The notes below the pieces were generated by a model, which was not told where the DNA came from, made no database searches, and saw only the letters and a program-made list of their open reading frames with translations. A program made the translations under genes and the position numbers. Below are positions 33,060-44,917 of a stretch of 64,000 bases of DNA, one piece after another. The stretch is from Undaria pinnatifida (lineage: Eukaryota > Sar > Phaeophyceae > Laminariales > Alariaceae), in NCBI GenBank assembly GCA_012845835.1, contig JABAKD010000012.1:6415344-6479343 (forward strand), written 5' to 3'. Every line of letters starts with the position of its first letter. Positions within the stretch are counted from its first letter, which is position 1.

Positions 33060-33240
33060 CAGGGGATCACGAGGAGGTGGGGGAGGGGGGGGGGGTCATT
33101 TTTTTGTTTGAGTTATTTGACCATTGACCACGCGCGGGAGGGGGTATTCGTTAGGTGCTTGCCGTCGTTTGACCATCGACCTTTCATCACTTTCGCGACG
33201 GGACGCTGTGCGAAGGGGGCAGGGGGGCTGTAGATTTGGA
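33060..33240. other. Junction sequence, partly related to the ~215 bp repeat
   Basis: The pieces GACCATTGACCACGCGCGGG and GTTTGACCATCGACC resemble the GGCCGTAGTCGTATGACCATAGACC end of the ~215 bp repeat, in diverged form. A G-rich run lies at about 33076-33095. There is no gene. Confidence 0.45.
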
Positions 33241-33244
33241 CTCT

Positions 33245-33935
33245 GGTAATTGGAAGTCTCTACCTGTTGAGCTACTTTGGTTTCGTTCTTGAAGTAGCCC
33301 AACAGGCAGAAGGTTTCAACTAGCACAGCATGTGCTGAAACCTCTAGCTCTTGGCCTACTTCAGTCACGTGACTAACGTAGCCCAACAGATATTAGAGGC
33401 TTCTAGCTACCAAAATATATGCTGAAGTTTTATCTTTTGTTGCCTGTTAACTGTTGTTGTTTGGAAGCCTGTGTCTGTTGGGTTACTTCGGCCACGCGAC
33501 TGCATTCGCCCAACGGGCTTCTAGCTATCGAAATATGTGCTGGAGCCTCTGCCTGTTGGGGCACTTTAGTCACGTGGCTAAAGTAACCCAGCACCTAGAG
33601 GCTTCCAACTAACGAAAGATGCGTTTGATTTTAATATTTTGGCTTATTTTGTTATTTGGAAGCCTTTAGTTGTTAAGCCACGTGACTCAAGTAGCCCAAC
33701 TGACAGAGGCTTCTAGCTAACGAAATGTGTGCTAGAGCCTTTAGCTGCTGGGCTACAGTTACGTGACTAAAGTAGCCTAACAGATATAAGCTTCTAAGTA
33801 ACGAAAGACATGCTACAGCACATTTTTTGTTCGTATATTTTGTTGGTTGGAAGCCTCCACTTTTGGGCTATTTCGGTCACGTTCTTGCATTATCAATAGT
33901 CTAACAGGTAAAAGGTAGAGGCTTCTAACCAACAA
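33245..33935. repeat. Cluster of seven palindromes, several with CACGTG centres
   Basis: Seven imperfect inverted repeats of 55-90 bp lie head to tail near 33250-33318, 33337-33393, 33459-33523, 33542-33607, 33656-33715, 33733-33797 and 33845-33935. A typical left arm is GCCTCTGCCTGTTGGGGCAC, the centre TTTAGTCACGTGGCTAAAG, and the right arm AACCCAGCACCTAGAGGCTT. Most are followed by CTAGCTAACGAAA and GTGCT. The arms pair over about 25 bp. There is no open frame. Confidence 0.85.
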
Positions 33936-34339
33936 ACTCGCACTATAGCCAACGAACCACGGTCAACTTGAGTTTTCAGCTGACTGTGGTTCGGTGTTTG
34001 TGGTGCACAACTAGCACGTGTGGGCTTAAGCAAGGGCGGCAGTAGGGAACGGCACAGGGGTAGCGAGCACAGCGAGCAGCATTGGAGCGGTCGCTGCGTG
34101 TACCCACGACGCCGAGTTAATCTCTTGCTGCCTTCATCCTATCGTGATATGCATCCTCCCCAGTCGTGCCATCCTCTCCTTTGCCGCAAAGTAGGGTCTC
34201 CATATCAATAGCGGGTGATTCCCATGGTCCGTGCCGTCCGTGGATTGGTACGTATGTGCGGTCCGCCTGTCCGCATCACAATCTCTGTCTTTTTCTTTTC
34301 CATCGCTTTGGCTTTCCAGCTCAGTGGTGGAAGGCTCCT

Positions 34340-35400
34340 GGACTCCTGGACAAGCCGTGGTCACACGTGTCTTCCCTTCTCCCCTCCCCCGTGTTTGCCG
34401 CGCATCGGGTTCATTTTTTTTTGTACTTATTCTGTTTTACTTTCCAGCTTAAGTGGTGGAAGGTTTTTCACCCTCAACGGCTCCTGGACACGCCGTGGTC
34501 AAAGGTGTCTTCCCTCCCTCTTCCCCCCCCCGGTACTTGCCTTCGTTTTTTTTCGTGCATAGGGTTCAGCTTTCCCTCTGCTTGTCGGGTTTCATCGATT
34601 TTTTTCAACTCGCTTTTTGCATGCTTGGCGATGGAATAAAAGTGGAAAGCAACAAAAAAAAATCGATATCTGTTTTTTTGTGTCCAACAACAGGCATACA
34701 CTCCGTCTTGCTGGACAAGCCGTGGTGACAGGCGTCTTCCCTTCAATCCCCATGGCACTTCCCTTTTTTATTGCCCAGAGGGTTCAACATTCCCGCTTAT
34801 TTTGGCGACGCATTACTGCTGGGAAGCACCCAAAAAAGGTATGCCTGGTTGATTTTAAACAAAAAAATGTCATTCTCTGACCTCCTGGACAAGCCATGGT
34901 CACAGGTGACCTTTCTCCCCACCCGTGCACTTGCCTTCATGTTTACCGCCCATAGGGTTCAGCATCCCCTCTGCTCGATGAATTTCGTCGAACTTTTCCA
35001 ACTCGAACTCTCGCACTTCCGACCACGTAAAAAACTGGGAAGCACCCAAAAAAAGCTACACCGGGTTCTTTTTGGACGAAGACATGGATGGTACACTCTG
35101 GCCTCCTGGACAAGCCGTGATGACAGGTATGTCATCCCTTCTCTCTCCGCAGTGCTTGGTTTTTTTTTATCGCCCATAGGGTTCAGCATCCCTTCTTGTC
35201 TCGCACTTTCTGCGATACAATATAATTGAGAAGAAGCCAAAAAAGTTGTACCTGGTTATTTTTGAACCAACAAAAGGTAAACTCTGGTCTCCTGGACAAA
35301 CCGTGGTGACGGGACCCTTCCCTCTCTTCCCCCGGCACTTGCCTTTATTTGCATCGCTCATAGGTCACAGCATTCCCGCTTGTCATTGGCTTGCATTAAA
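34340..35400 (+). repeat. Degenerate tandem array, about six units of 140-225 bp
   Basis: Unit starts of the form CTCCTGGACAAGCCGTGGTC occur near 34345, 34486, 34710, 34884, 35104 and 35288. Each is followed by a pyrimidine-rich segment, CGCATAGGGTTCAGCATTCC, a variable part, and AAACTGGGAAGCACCCAAAA before the next start. Dispersed single units lie at 16.92 kb (+) and 61.1 kb (-). Open frames across the array change between units and are not conserved, so I see no coding. Confidence 0.8.
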
Positions 35401-35929
35401 TTTGCTACCTCGCGCTCTCGTAATTTCGACGACAGAAGAAGACCCACAAGAACGTCCGTGCAAGAATACATACCAGGTATGCACCAGCCGAGGCTCGAAC
35501 CCCAGCGAAACTGCCAGCAAGGATAACAGTCCACCGCTGACCCGTAATGAATGTACTCTTATTATATATGCAGCAGATTGGTACAGAAACATCGTCGTTG
35601 GGGTAAGCTCAATGCCGCCCGGAACGTCATTCGGGGGAGTTGGATTCGTGGGGGGGAAGGAGGGTACGAAGTAGCACACAGAAAGGTTGGGGCGCTGTCG
35701 GGAGTGCACGAAAATCAACTTTCTGACAATACACTGCGAATACCAACTTTTTTTTAGCCAACGAAGAATAGGAGGGGGTGGGGGGTCAAGTTTTTCAAGG
35801 GCCCTTGAGCGGGTAGGGGGGGCACCGGACCACACGAATCCTACGTGGTGTACTATCCATATAGGGGGTACAATCCTACACTAAATCCTATATAAACGAT
35901 ATTCTATGCTAAATCCAACATTATAGTAT
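35401..35929. other. Intergenic, no supported gene
   Basis: A B-box-like tRNA fragment lies on the minus strand near 35480-35510 (GGGGTTCGAGCCTCGG), beside TACCWGGTA at 35471-35479. The rest holds no recognisable feature. A G-rich patch occurs at about 35770-35825. Confidence 0.45.
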
Positions 35930-36104
35930 TTCATACTAAACCGTTTGTAAAAATGTACGGGGTACAAGGTTCCCCTTCGGGAGGTGGACACGTGCCTCCC
36001 GGGGGCGACGCAAGTCGAATGACTACAACTGATGATGAAGTATTTATGCGGAAGGTGTATATCGGAGGGATGCGTAGTGGAAAGAATGTGGATAATATAA
36101 GATA

Positions 36105-36494
36105 TCACAGACATTTGGAGGAGGAGGGTTGGGATATTTCGGTGTGATAAGTTATTCGAAAGTCCACTCCGTATAACTGCGTGGCAGCAATTAATTCTAC
36201 GTTTGTAGCATATGCGTAAGGCTGTGACATGAACTGGAGATACTCTTCGACACTCGAATATGTAGTAGGTTGAGATCCAGCGACTTCTTCCACAAGTTCT
36301 TGATTTGCTCCAGCTAAGATGCTGTCGTGGAAAGTGTTGAAACCTGATCCTGGGACAACGGTGTACAAATTGGTTGTGATGTGGGCAATAATATGTGCAC
36401 GGACGATGTGATGTAAAGCTGGGTTGTTGTGCACACGACGCGAGATACATCTTAATAAACATGCACCATCACCAATCTCGGGAATAATGGACCA
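36105..36494 (-). pseudogene. OTU-like cysteine protease fragment, C-terminal part
   Basis: The minus frame begins in WSIIPEIGDGACLLRCIS, the OTU signature in which the D and C of GDGxC are the expected catalytic pair. It continues through helical sequence to YATNVELIAATQLYGVDF and ITYH, where OTU proteins carry conserved late motifs. Its upstream end joins foreign sequence after position 36494, so the natural N-terminus is missing here. OTU proteins remove ubiquitin or related modifiers. Whether this one is active is unknown. Confidence 0.6.
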
Positions 36495-36649
36495 TTGACC
36501 AGAAACCGTGTCAATGGTGAGGGAGAACTCACAGTAAACTTAGAGTCTATGGACTACGTGCTGCTTGCTGGTGGTGCTGCTGACGGAACTTTGCAAGACA
36601 AACGGAACTTTTTCGGGCACGTTGGCGTTGTTTGTTCCGTTCAGAAAAA

Positions 36650-37078
36650 TATATTGTCTACACCGACAAATGATTCTTTATTATCTACATGACCTTGATT
36701 TGCTCCAGCTAAGATGCTGTCGTGGAAGGTGTTGAAACCTGATCCTGGGATAACGGTGTACAAATTGGTTGTGATGTGGGCAATAATATGTGCACGGACG
36801 ATGTGATGTAAAGCTGGGTTGTTGTGCACACGACGCGAGATACATCTTAATAAACATGCACCATCACCAATCTCGGGAATAATGGACCATTGACCAGAAT
36901 TGTTATTGTTGCCGCTATTGTTGTCTTGATCATTTTCGCTGTCTGATGGGTTTGTACTGCTGTCGCTGCTGTTAGAGGAATCATTGGTGTCAAGTTGTTG
37001 TTTGTTTTCTGTGTCCAGTATTTTTCCTCGCGTGCTTATACCGATGTTTGTTGCCGATATGGTCTGTTGTGTGCACAT
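36650..37078 (-). pseudogene. OTU-like cysteine protease fragment, N-terminal part
   Basis: The frame opens MCTQQTISATNIG and continues with a Ser/Asp/Asn-rich low-complexity stretch of about 40 residues. It then enters the same GDGACLLRCIS domain as the neighbouring fragment. It loses similarity after GANQ near 36690 and ends soon after in unrelated sequence. It therefore has the start that the left copy lacks and lacks the end that the left copy has. Both look derived from one intact gene elsewhere. Confidence 0.6.
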
Positions 37079-37560
37079 CGTTACTTTTGCTTGAGTTGTG
37101 TTGCTACTTTATATCTCTTTATACAGGTTTCGCTACTACTGCTGTATGGTATCCACCGTGTCAATTGTGAGGGAGAACTCACAGTAAACTTAGAGTCTAT
37201 GGACTACGTGCTGCTTGCTGGTGGTGCTCTATTGTAAAACCGCTGTGTATGTTCTTTTGATGAGAGTAAACGTCTTGTGTATTTATTCTCCTCGGTCCAT
37301 CCAGAAAAAAATCCCGTTCTCAATAAAATTTGATTTTTTATGATCTATATAATATTGCCGCTCTCTGCGGTTGCTTGCTGCTGCTGTGATCGTAGACAGT
37401 TCATACCGATGTTTGTTGCCGATATGGTCTGTTGTGTGCACATCGTTACTTTTGCTTGGGTTGTGTGGCTACTTTATATCTCTTTATACAGGTTTCGCTA
37501 CTGCTGTGTGGTAACCACCGTGTCAATGGCGAGGGAGAACTCACAGTAATGACATAGTTC

Positions 37561-40500
37561 ACGTCGTTGCAGCGGGTACATATACACCGCGCCCGCGTCT
37601 AGCAGTGCGGGAAAATTCTCTCGCAATTACATTTTGATGCCACCCCGATGTACGTGCGAGGACTAAAGTTCCACCGTGTGTGTAGTAGACGTATTTAAGC
37701 CTGGCGATATGCCTATATTTTTGGCTCTAAACCAAATTAAGCCCTATCGTGTCTTAAAATGTCTACAAAATAGGTCTATTTTATCGACCTAACGAACACG
37801 GCAGACCACGGTGAGATATGGATTTTCCCAAAATATGCACTTGGGCACATTTTGGCCCAAGTGCATATTTGAAGCAATTTTCCGAGTATTTTCCAGCAAA
37901 CAACAGCATTTCAGACGACAAAAGCTCGAGGAAACATCAGACGGATGCCTACATTTCGAGGGTGGAAATTGAACCGGGTTGAGGGCCAGTCCTGCTGTGC
38001 TGCTGTACTGACTGCCACACTGAGGCACACCGAAGGCGGCAGACGCCTGCGAGGTATCCTACATATGAAGCGAGTATGGAGTACGAAGCACTCAATGTTT
38101 TTGCCAGGCACCAGTTATTTGTTTTGGCCGTTTGTTCAAGCTCGCACAGCATGGGCAGGGGAGGGTCTTTCTCGAAGTTTCCACCCACTCACTCATGTGC
38201 TGACTCATGACATGAATCCTCGTCTTGCCATCTGCGTCTGGAGTAGTGCAGAAATATCATAGTATATTTTCAAGTAGTTTGATCTTTCCTCGGCTTTTCT
38301 TTTTATGCGTACTGAAAGAGACCACTATTTCGAGTTTTAGACATATGGTGTTTTTTTTATGCGTTTAAGGTCGAAGTATCGAATGGCCTAGCTCTTCCAG
38401 TTGGAAGTACTTAAGACCTAACCTCGAGGCTTAAATACGTCTAGTGTGTGGTTACCCGGGGACAGAAGCGTCTCATACCCCGCAAAATAGAGCCAGTCTC
38501 GGCGGCTTTCCGCGGCCATAGCTCGCGCCACGGACGTCCCATGAGCCCGGCACACGGCTGATAATATACCGACGGGTAGTCTGATCGCATTGCAGAAGAA
38601 AGCACACCAAAAAACTCTGCGCCGGCGGAGAAAAAGGGACGGACTAGGCAAAAAAATCAAAATGGTACATATGCATATAATACAAAATGTGATTCGGGTA
38701 TACCAGGTACTCAGTATGGTATAAAGATGAGCGGCGGATGTCGGGAGGTCACTCCCTGACTTCCCCGCTGGCATGCATGGCCTTCCAGCCATTGCAACAC
38801 CATCTATTAATAGCGCTTTAGCTTGGGACTAATTGCTGTGACTGTGGAAATATCAAACAGGTTGAGCACCGCCGAGAGCATAAGCACCGTCGATGGCATA
38901 GGATGCAAGCCAAGCATCCCAAGCAAAGGCACTACAAGTGTATAGGAGATCCTGTTGCGATGTCTGGAAGACCGCGCGTGCCAGCTCGGGGAATTCAAGA
39001 TATGACGCCCCGACAATCCCTGCTCATGTTCATATACGTGGTAGTACATACCTGGTACCGTCTAAGAAGAACGTGAAGCAGTACGAGCATTAGCATGCTG
39101 TGTACGTGTCGTATAACTCCGAACGTTGCGCTTCGGACCCCCCCCCCCACCGTGCACAAAGGGCTACTTCGTGTGGCCGGTTTTGTAAGCGTCACTTTTT
39201 TTCGTTTCTTCCTCCTTTGAGTATCATAGGGAAAATGTCAATTTTTCGCCGAGGGGTAGCTTTGCAGGGTTTTTTTTCGGTTTCAGCGTTGTCTGTAAAA
39301 GGCGTCGATTCCTATCGAAGCCTCGGGTCTTTATGCGTGTGTGTCCTTAGGAAGACAACCGTTTGATCCTCGAAAACACCTATTTCCACTTAGAGCCTGG
39401 CGACAGGCATGCCATTAAAACCGCGCATATCGTTGCAGCATTGACATAGCAAGGGTGGCCGACAAACTAGCTAAACGGCGACGATAAGCATCATTAGTAC
39501 ATCCAGTCGAGTGCCAGGCTATTAACTCAAAGCCGTTTTCAAGCCTTCACACGTGTGCAATATACCAGGTATGATGCGTTGCATGCGAAACTCAAGTCGA
39601 GCCCATTCTATTTGAGATTTATTCTGAACACAACCACGGTTCCGTTGGCTCGGCCTGATCTCAGCGACCGAGTTGATTTTGCTCTACGCACAAACCGTAA
39701 GTGTGGACATGGATTCATGGACGAACAATTGTCGTATTTTAGGTATCTTGCTCCCTCCGATGCATGACAGTGTCACTCTTCATGTATGCAAGCAGCTCGT
39801 TTTAAAGGTGTAGGATATTTTACAATTTATAAATCTGTGGCGTGTATACCAGCATCCAGCTCAATGCTGATGAGTACGCGATGATGAACCCGCTTGCTGT
39901 TCAGTCAAGACACGGTTCAGACTACTATCGATACGCTCGAACGGTGTTCGTTGCACAACCGTTTCCGTGAAGCGCTCGCTGTTGCTTGTTGCTGGTATAC
40001 TCTCGATTATACTCTTGATCCTCTAGCGCAGTATCTGAATATCTTGTCATGCCGATGCATCCCCTCGCCGTTAGTACTTCCATTCCGCGTTGTGCGGTAC
40101 GCGCTCGTTACGCGCAATACCAATGCCCTTCACTTACTTTAAAATCATTTGTTCAAAGCAATCATACTCCAGTAGCGATCCCTGCATTTGCTGTGAAATG
40201 CTTCACTTTGATATTGTCTGAACAATGCTATCACACATCGACAGTGAGCCCTTCATTCGCTGTGAGATCCAGTGTACAAGGCCATCATACATCAGAAAAA
40301 ACATTCAAGGTCTCGTCAAGATCAGACACCCTCGTTATCTGCAATTGGAGATGCACTTGCAATAGGCTGTACCTGCTCGCAGACTCTGTACAAGGCTACC
40401 ATACATCAGCATCAACAAAGAAGGTTCTTTCAAGACCAGACACCAGTTATATACAGTTAGAGATGCACGTATGATGGGTCTTATACCGTCGTAGCTCCGG

Positions 40501-40744
40501 ACTATCGATCCCTAACCATCGCCGCTGCTATTGCCCTTCCAGTCCACAACTTTCTCACTTGCGCGAGCACATATCGCAAGCATAACCACCGCCCTTCCGT
40601 CGCTAACAGAACCTGGCCACAGCACCTCTTCCGCGCTTTTAATGAAAACACGTACAAAAAAAAAATACACACCAAATAGGACAAAAACACACACCAAACT
40701 GGATAAAAACACACCAAAGTAGCTAAACAAACGCGCAAGCTTAG
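37561..40744. other. Intergenic, no confident gene
   Basis: On the minus strand, 38420-38640 follows an acceptor-like GCCGGCGCAG and stays open with a plausible non-repetitive peptide (SAVCRAHGTSVARAMAAESR). 38807-38990 encodes a hydrophobic stretch (VVPLLGMLGLHPMP). I could not join either to other exons and regard both as weak candidates. About 40170-40470 contains imperfect ~115 bp repeats marked by TACAAGGCTACCATACATCAG. TACCWGGTA sites lie at 38701, 39049 and 39563. Confidence 0.4.
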
Positions 40745-43700
40745 TCACGCGACGTCCATGATGAGGGCAACCCCTGCCAACACCCATCGTCCCTGCGGCG
40801 ACTTGGTTTTGAGCTGAGCGGAGAACACATAGGTCGGGCCTCGCTGCTCGGTCTTGTAGACCGGACACAAATAAACCCCTTGAGTGTCGACGCGATCTGC
40901 TGCCACGCCCTTGACGCACATGATCGGCATTGTGCAGAACATCTCCTTCGGCTGTGTGCAAGTTAGAGCACGCCCGAGTATTGGACAAACAAACAGGACG
41001 GGCGGGTTACAATGTGAGCGAGTGCTAGAGGCACCGGGGGGAGGGGGCACTCATTTGTTGCTTGCCTTAGTCGTTTAACCATTGCCCACGCATCCCTTTC
41101 GAGACGGAGCACCGTGGGGGGGAGGGGGGGGAGGGGGAGCAGACGAAACAGGTCGTGTTTTGATGCTGATGTATAGCAGGTATATTCTGCGGTGCATGAA
41201 AAGACGAAAAAAAAAATACAAACACAAAACGTAAACACCGAACGTCTACAAATGTAGACAGGTGCGACCAACAACCTAGAAATAGACAAACTTTGGTGTG
41301 CTAGCCTTAAATCCTTCATGACAACATGTACATAACAGGATTCACTTCACCCATTTAACTACTGCTAAAATATTTCGTGCAAATTCCAACTGGTTTGTCC
41401 CCAAAAAGGCGAGCGGCATTTCTAAAGAGGTTACTATTAATACCACAAACACCCAGTACCAGCATATGATACCGGTGTCTACCGCGTGGACGCCAAGTGT
41501 GCTTCAAGCGCTTGACAACAGCTACTGAAAACTTGAGACAGCAACCTTGACTCCTAATCACACAGGGGCAAATTCTTGCCTTGCTTTTCTCGATGCTCAC
41601 GGCGTTGGGGTCCCAGCGTGCCCCCTGCATGCTAAGGCCGATGATGTACGCCCCTTCCTTGCTGTGGGAGTCCACTTCGTCTACCGAAAACTTTTTCAGC
41701 ATTTCACTCTGCGTTTGCAGCTTGTCTAGCTCCCACTGGTTCTTCTGGGCGGTTACCTGTTGCAAGACGCACAGCGGCTTGGGTTGGGTAATTCCGAACG
41801 TTTACTGACCTTCTTAACTCTGCATTTCCTTTGCGGGGCCAAACAATCGTTTGGGGGTGGGCAATTCTGCACGGTTAAATATTTTAACACTGCACTGCCG
41901 CTACTGTATGGGGATACAACACTTGGAAATAGACTAAAAATGGGATCATTCTAGGAGTTGGAAAAGGGTCAACCTTTCGGAACTGCAAAACTATTCCACA
42001 CTAATTCCAGGTGTTTTTTCCCAAACGTGGGTGTAGTATTAGTAGTGGTGGTGGTAGTAGTCGTACACAGGCGTGGGGCTGAAGCCGGATTTTTGAGCTC
42101 TCACCTGGCAAATCGCTGTCAGGAACGACTGTGGATTGACCAACCCCGAGACCCACGTGACCTTTGGAATCTGGGGACACAAGAACGAAAAACACGAGGA
42201 TTGCAGGATGCAGCGTGTCAAACGATTATGAGGTGGGCCGTTAAGGTGTTGATTAGCACGAAGCCGCGTATAACCCCATAATTGCCGAGTGCAATCTTAC
42301 TATTGCGCATTGTAACGTCACCCGCCGTGTAACCACTCCTTCGAGCTGCGTAACTATGTATCCTCTGGTGACCGTATGATTGCATCATGTAGCCGTCAAC
42401 TGCCGTGTAACCGTCTTCTAGCGCGGGGCAAGCATCCAACAACCATGTCACTCTACCATGCTTCCATCAGGTCACATTCGAAAACATCGCTGCACAACGG
42501 TCAAAGGCTGGTATTTTTTTGCATTGTATACGGATTAAACTTCTAACATCGTTCATGTCCATCTACCTCCATTGGGTTGTTTTGCCACTCCTCCAATTGC
42601 GCCAACCGCAGTGTAAAGTCTGCCAACCAGCTCGCCAGGGGTCGTAAGCTTGGCCAGGCGCGCTTCGCCCACGTGGCAGGAACCTGGTAAAATACGACCG
42701 AAAGGAGTTGATGTGTCGTTGTCGCCCACCCTGCACATGGTTTACTACGCAGACTATTGGACCATGTAATGAAACGGTAAACACCTTTATCAACCGTCGC
42801 CAAATGACGACACAACACTCAGACACACAGGCAAGACGCAGCAATGCGAACACCGATTGATTGCTCATGCAGTATATACATTTTGAGGATCACGCCGCCA
42901 TCGTCGGCACCATGGTAGCAGTCATAGTACGGACCTTGTCCAGGTACAGAGCGTCCATTAGTCCTTCCATTGCATCAGACATGGTCAGCTCCCCTGCGAA
43001 CCCCAACTGCAGCTCTTTAAGCGACCGAACGATCTCCGCGAGTAGGGTGTTCATCACGTCCATTTCCTGACCAGACCGAAAAGGGAGATGTGAGTAAAGG
43101 AGAAAACATGATCGAATCTTCCACACAACAAATATCCGCGGCGGTCTCTTTGCAGATGCTGCTGAATTAACAGCACGTTCCAGTATGTCACCGTGCTTCG
43201 ACCAGTAACGTAAGGAAAAAGAATAGGAAACGGCGTTTGCGCGAAATGATTGAATAGATTTTTCTGTTCGGAGACAATATGAAGCTCCCCTAGACTATCG
43301 GTTCACGTATTTTTTCTGCATGTACCTTGTGCACGCATAAGATATCGTTTCCGCATGTGGAAATTTAATAAATTAATTTATGCCCACACCACCACGGAAT
43401 ACGGTATTATATCGTCTCCCCGAACCCTGAAAACAACGGTAGATATTAGCCAACCCCCTTAATTGACAGCCACCCGAAAAAACAACGCATTAATTACATT
43501 GGTCAGGTTCGCTTGTACATGCATATGTACCTGAATAAAAACGTTCTGGTAAGGACCGGCTTCCTCTAGCGAGCGGCTGATTTCCTCGACGTCGAATTTC
43601 TTCTCCCCGAACTTGTCGATGATCGTCTCGGCCAAGCTCCCCACCATCTGCTCCGGAGACATGACACCCTCTCCCGACGCTGCGTCTCGGGGTTGGAGCT

Positions 43701-44917
43701 CCATCAAAGTCTAAACGCAGGGGCGAAGCAAACAACGGGAATTGAAGAACGTGTGCCGCATGCAATCGGGTCGATCATAGGTGTGATACGAGGAGTATCC
43801 GTGTAGTTGTGGTGTGGGTGAAACAATTGATAAATTTCCACTTTGGAGGGAAGTAACATTTCATATACCAGGGTAGGTAGTAGCGTCGGAGCAACATAAT
43901 TAATTAAGTAATGCATATCCAAGACATTAATTAATTCGCACTTTTGAGGAAGACAATCAACAGTCAAAGGAACTCGCCCGCTCGACCACATATCAAGACG
44001 TGTCTCGGAAAACAGAGCTGCTGTGTCAGGCGGGGCTTGCGGGGCAAGCTTTGGCCAGACGCGAGCTCTCAAGCCAAGGAAAAAGTAATCGCCTTGCTTT
44101 GCTCGTGTGTCTTGATTTATTCGTCCAACGAAGTACCTGAACCGTCAACCAAGTACTACCTGATACCATCCTCTCCTCCTCCCTCCGATATGTTACTGGT
44201 TCAACGTCGACCGCAGCAAGTAGCCCGGGCTACTGTGGGAGGGGATGCGTCCGCAGAGTTGCTCCTACGCGCAATATTTTCGTCCGTGATGTCCGCGAAT
44301 GCTCTCTTTGCATGCCGCTCGACGATGTGTGTATGCGACCCGCCTGTGTTAGTCGAAAAAAGGCCCGCTCTGCCAGTTTTCACTGCTAGTAGGTTCTTCC
44401 CGGCGCGTATCGTTGTATTTAGAAGTTTATGCTCTTTCATTTCCAAGCACAAACGTCGTTTCGTCGCGCGGAGCGATCTCATTTCACGCTGTAAGGTATG
44501 AGGTTTGTACTTTCTTCCAGGCCAACCGACAACCGTCTACCAGGTATATAATAGTCTACCTGGAAGGTGAAAGCTAAAAACTGCCTTGAATTAGTAATAA
44601 CATGAATCATAATGAATTACTCGTGTCACCCACAACCTAATTTCTACCGATATATACCAAGTATTTAGTTAGTGTCTTGAATTAATATGAATTATGCAAC
44701 TTAGTTAATTATTTCACCATCTTGCTACGTCTGTAGTCTATTGGCTTATCACTGCGACTGCTGCGTCTTTGTTGTTTACCTTGAACATGGTGTCCGATTG
44801 CTGTGTGCGGAAGTCGATCTCCGCGTTGGGGTGTAGGCCGAAGGCTATGGGCGTGTCCGCGCCCATGGTGGTGTCGATGTGCTCAAGGTACTTGTCATAC
44901 GACATCGGTTGGGGAGA
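40745..44917 (-). CDS. Dynein C-terminal domain exons
   Basis: Exons 44780-44917, 43531-43710, 42935-43066, 42567-42683, 42105-42170, 41580-41756 and 40745-40951. They encode [93 protein letters not shown] and [20 protein letters not shown], ending DVA and TGA. The 22-codon exon 42105-42170 is the smallest in the gene. The intron after 41580 has a GC donor, AAG|GCAAGA. The presence of the full C-terminal ~350 residues is typical of motor-competent axonemal chains. Confidence 0.92.

Larger units (their letters stand above)
28087..33060 (+). repeat. Segmental duplication, copy B
   Basis: This is the direct counterpart of 20139-26560. It starts near GGTCAAGTCAACGAGCGATG and ends in the 3' flank of the second membrane-protein gene. 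It is shorter than copy A because several insertions in copy A, such as the ~215 bp repeat, are absent. Confidence 0.85.
35930..37560. mobile_element. Rearranged element carrying OTU-protease gene fragments
   Basis: The block is a mosaic of near-identical pieces. A ~205 bp piece of an OTU-like gene occurs at ~36288-36494 and again at ~36695-36899. A ~73 bp piece (GTGTCAATGGTGAGGGAGAA to GTGCTGCTTGCTGGTGGTGC) occurs at ~36504-36576 and ~37157-37229, and partly at ~37518-37547. A ~115 bp piece (ACCGATGTTTGTTGCCGATA to CAGGTTTCGCTACT) occurs at ~37041-37157 and ~37405-37520. Nearly perfect identity means recent shuffling. OTU proteases travel with several DNA transposons and large viruses. I see no transposase or terminal repeat, so the element type is open. 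Confidence 0.6.
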
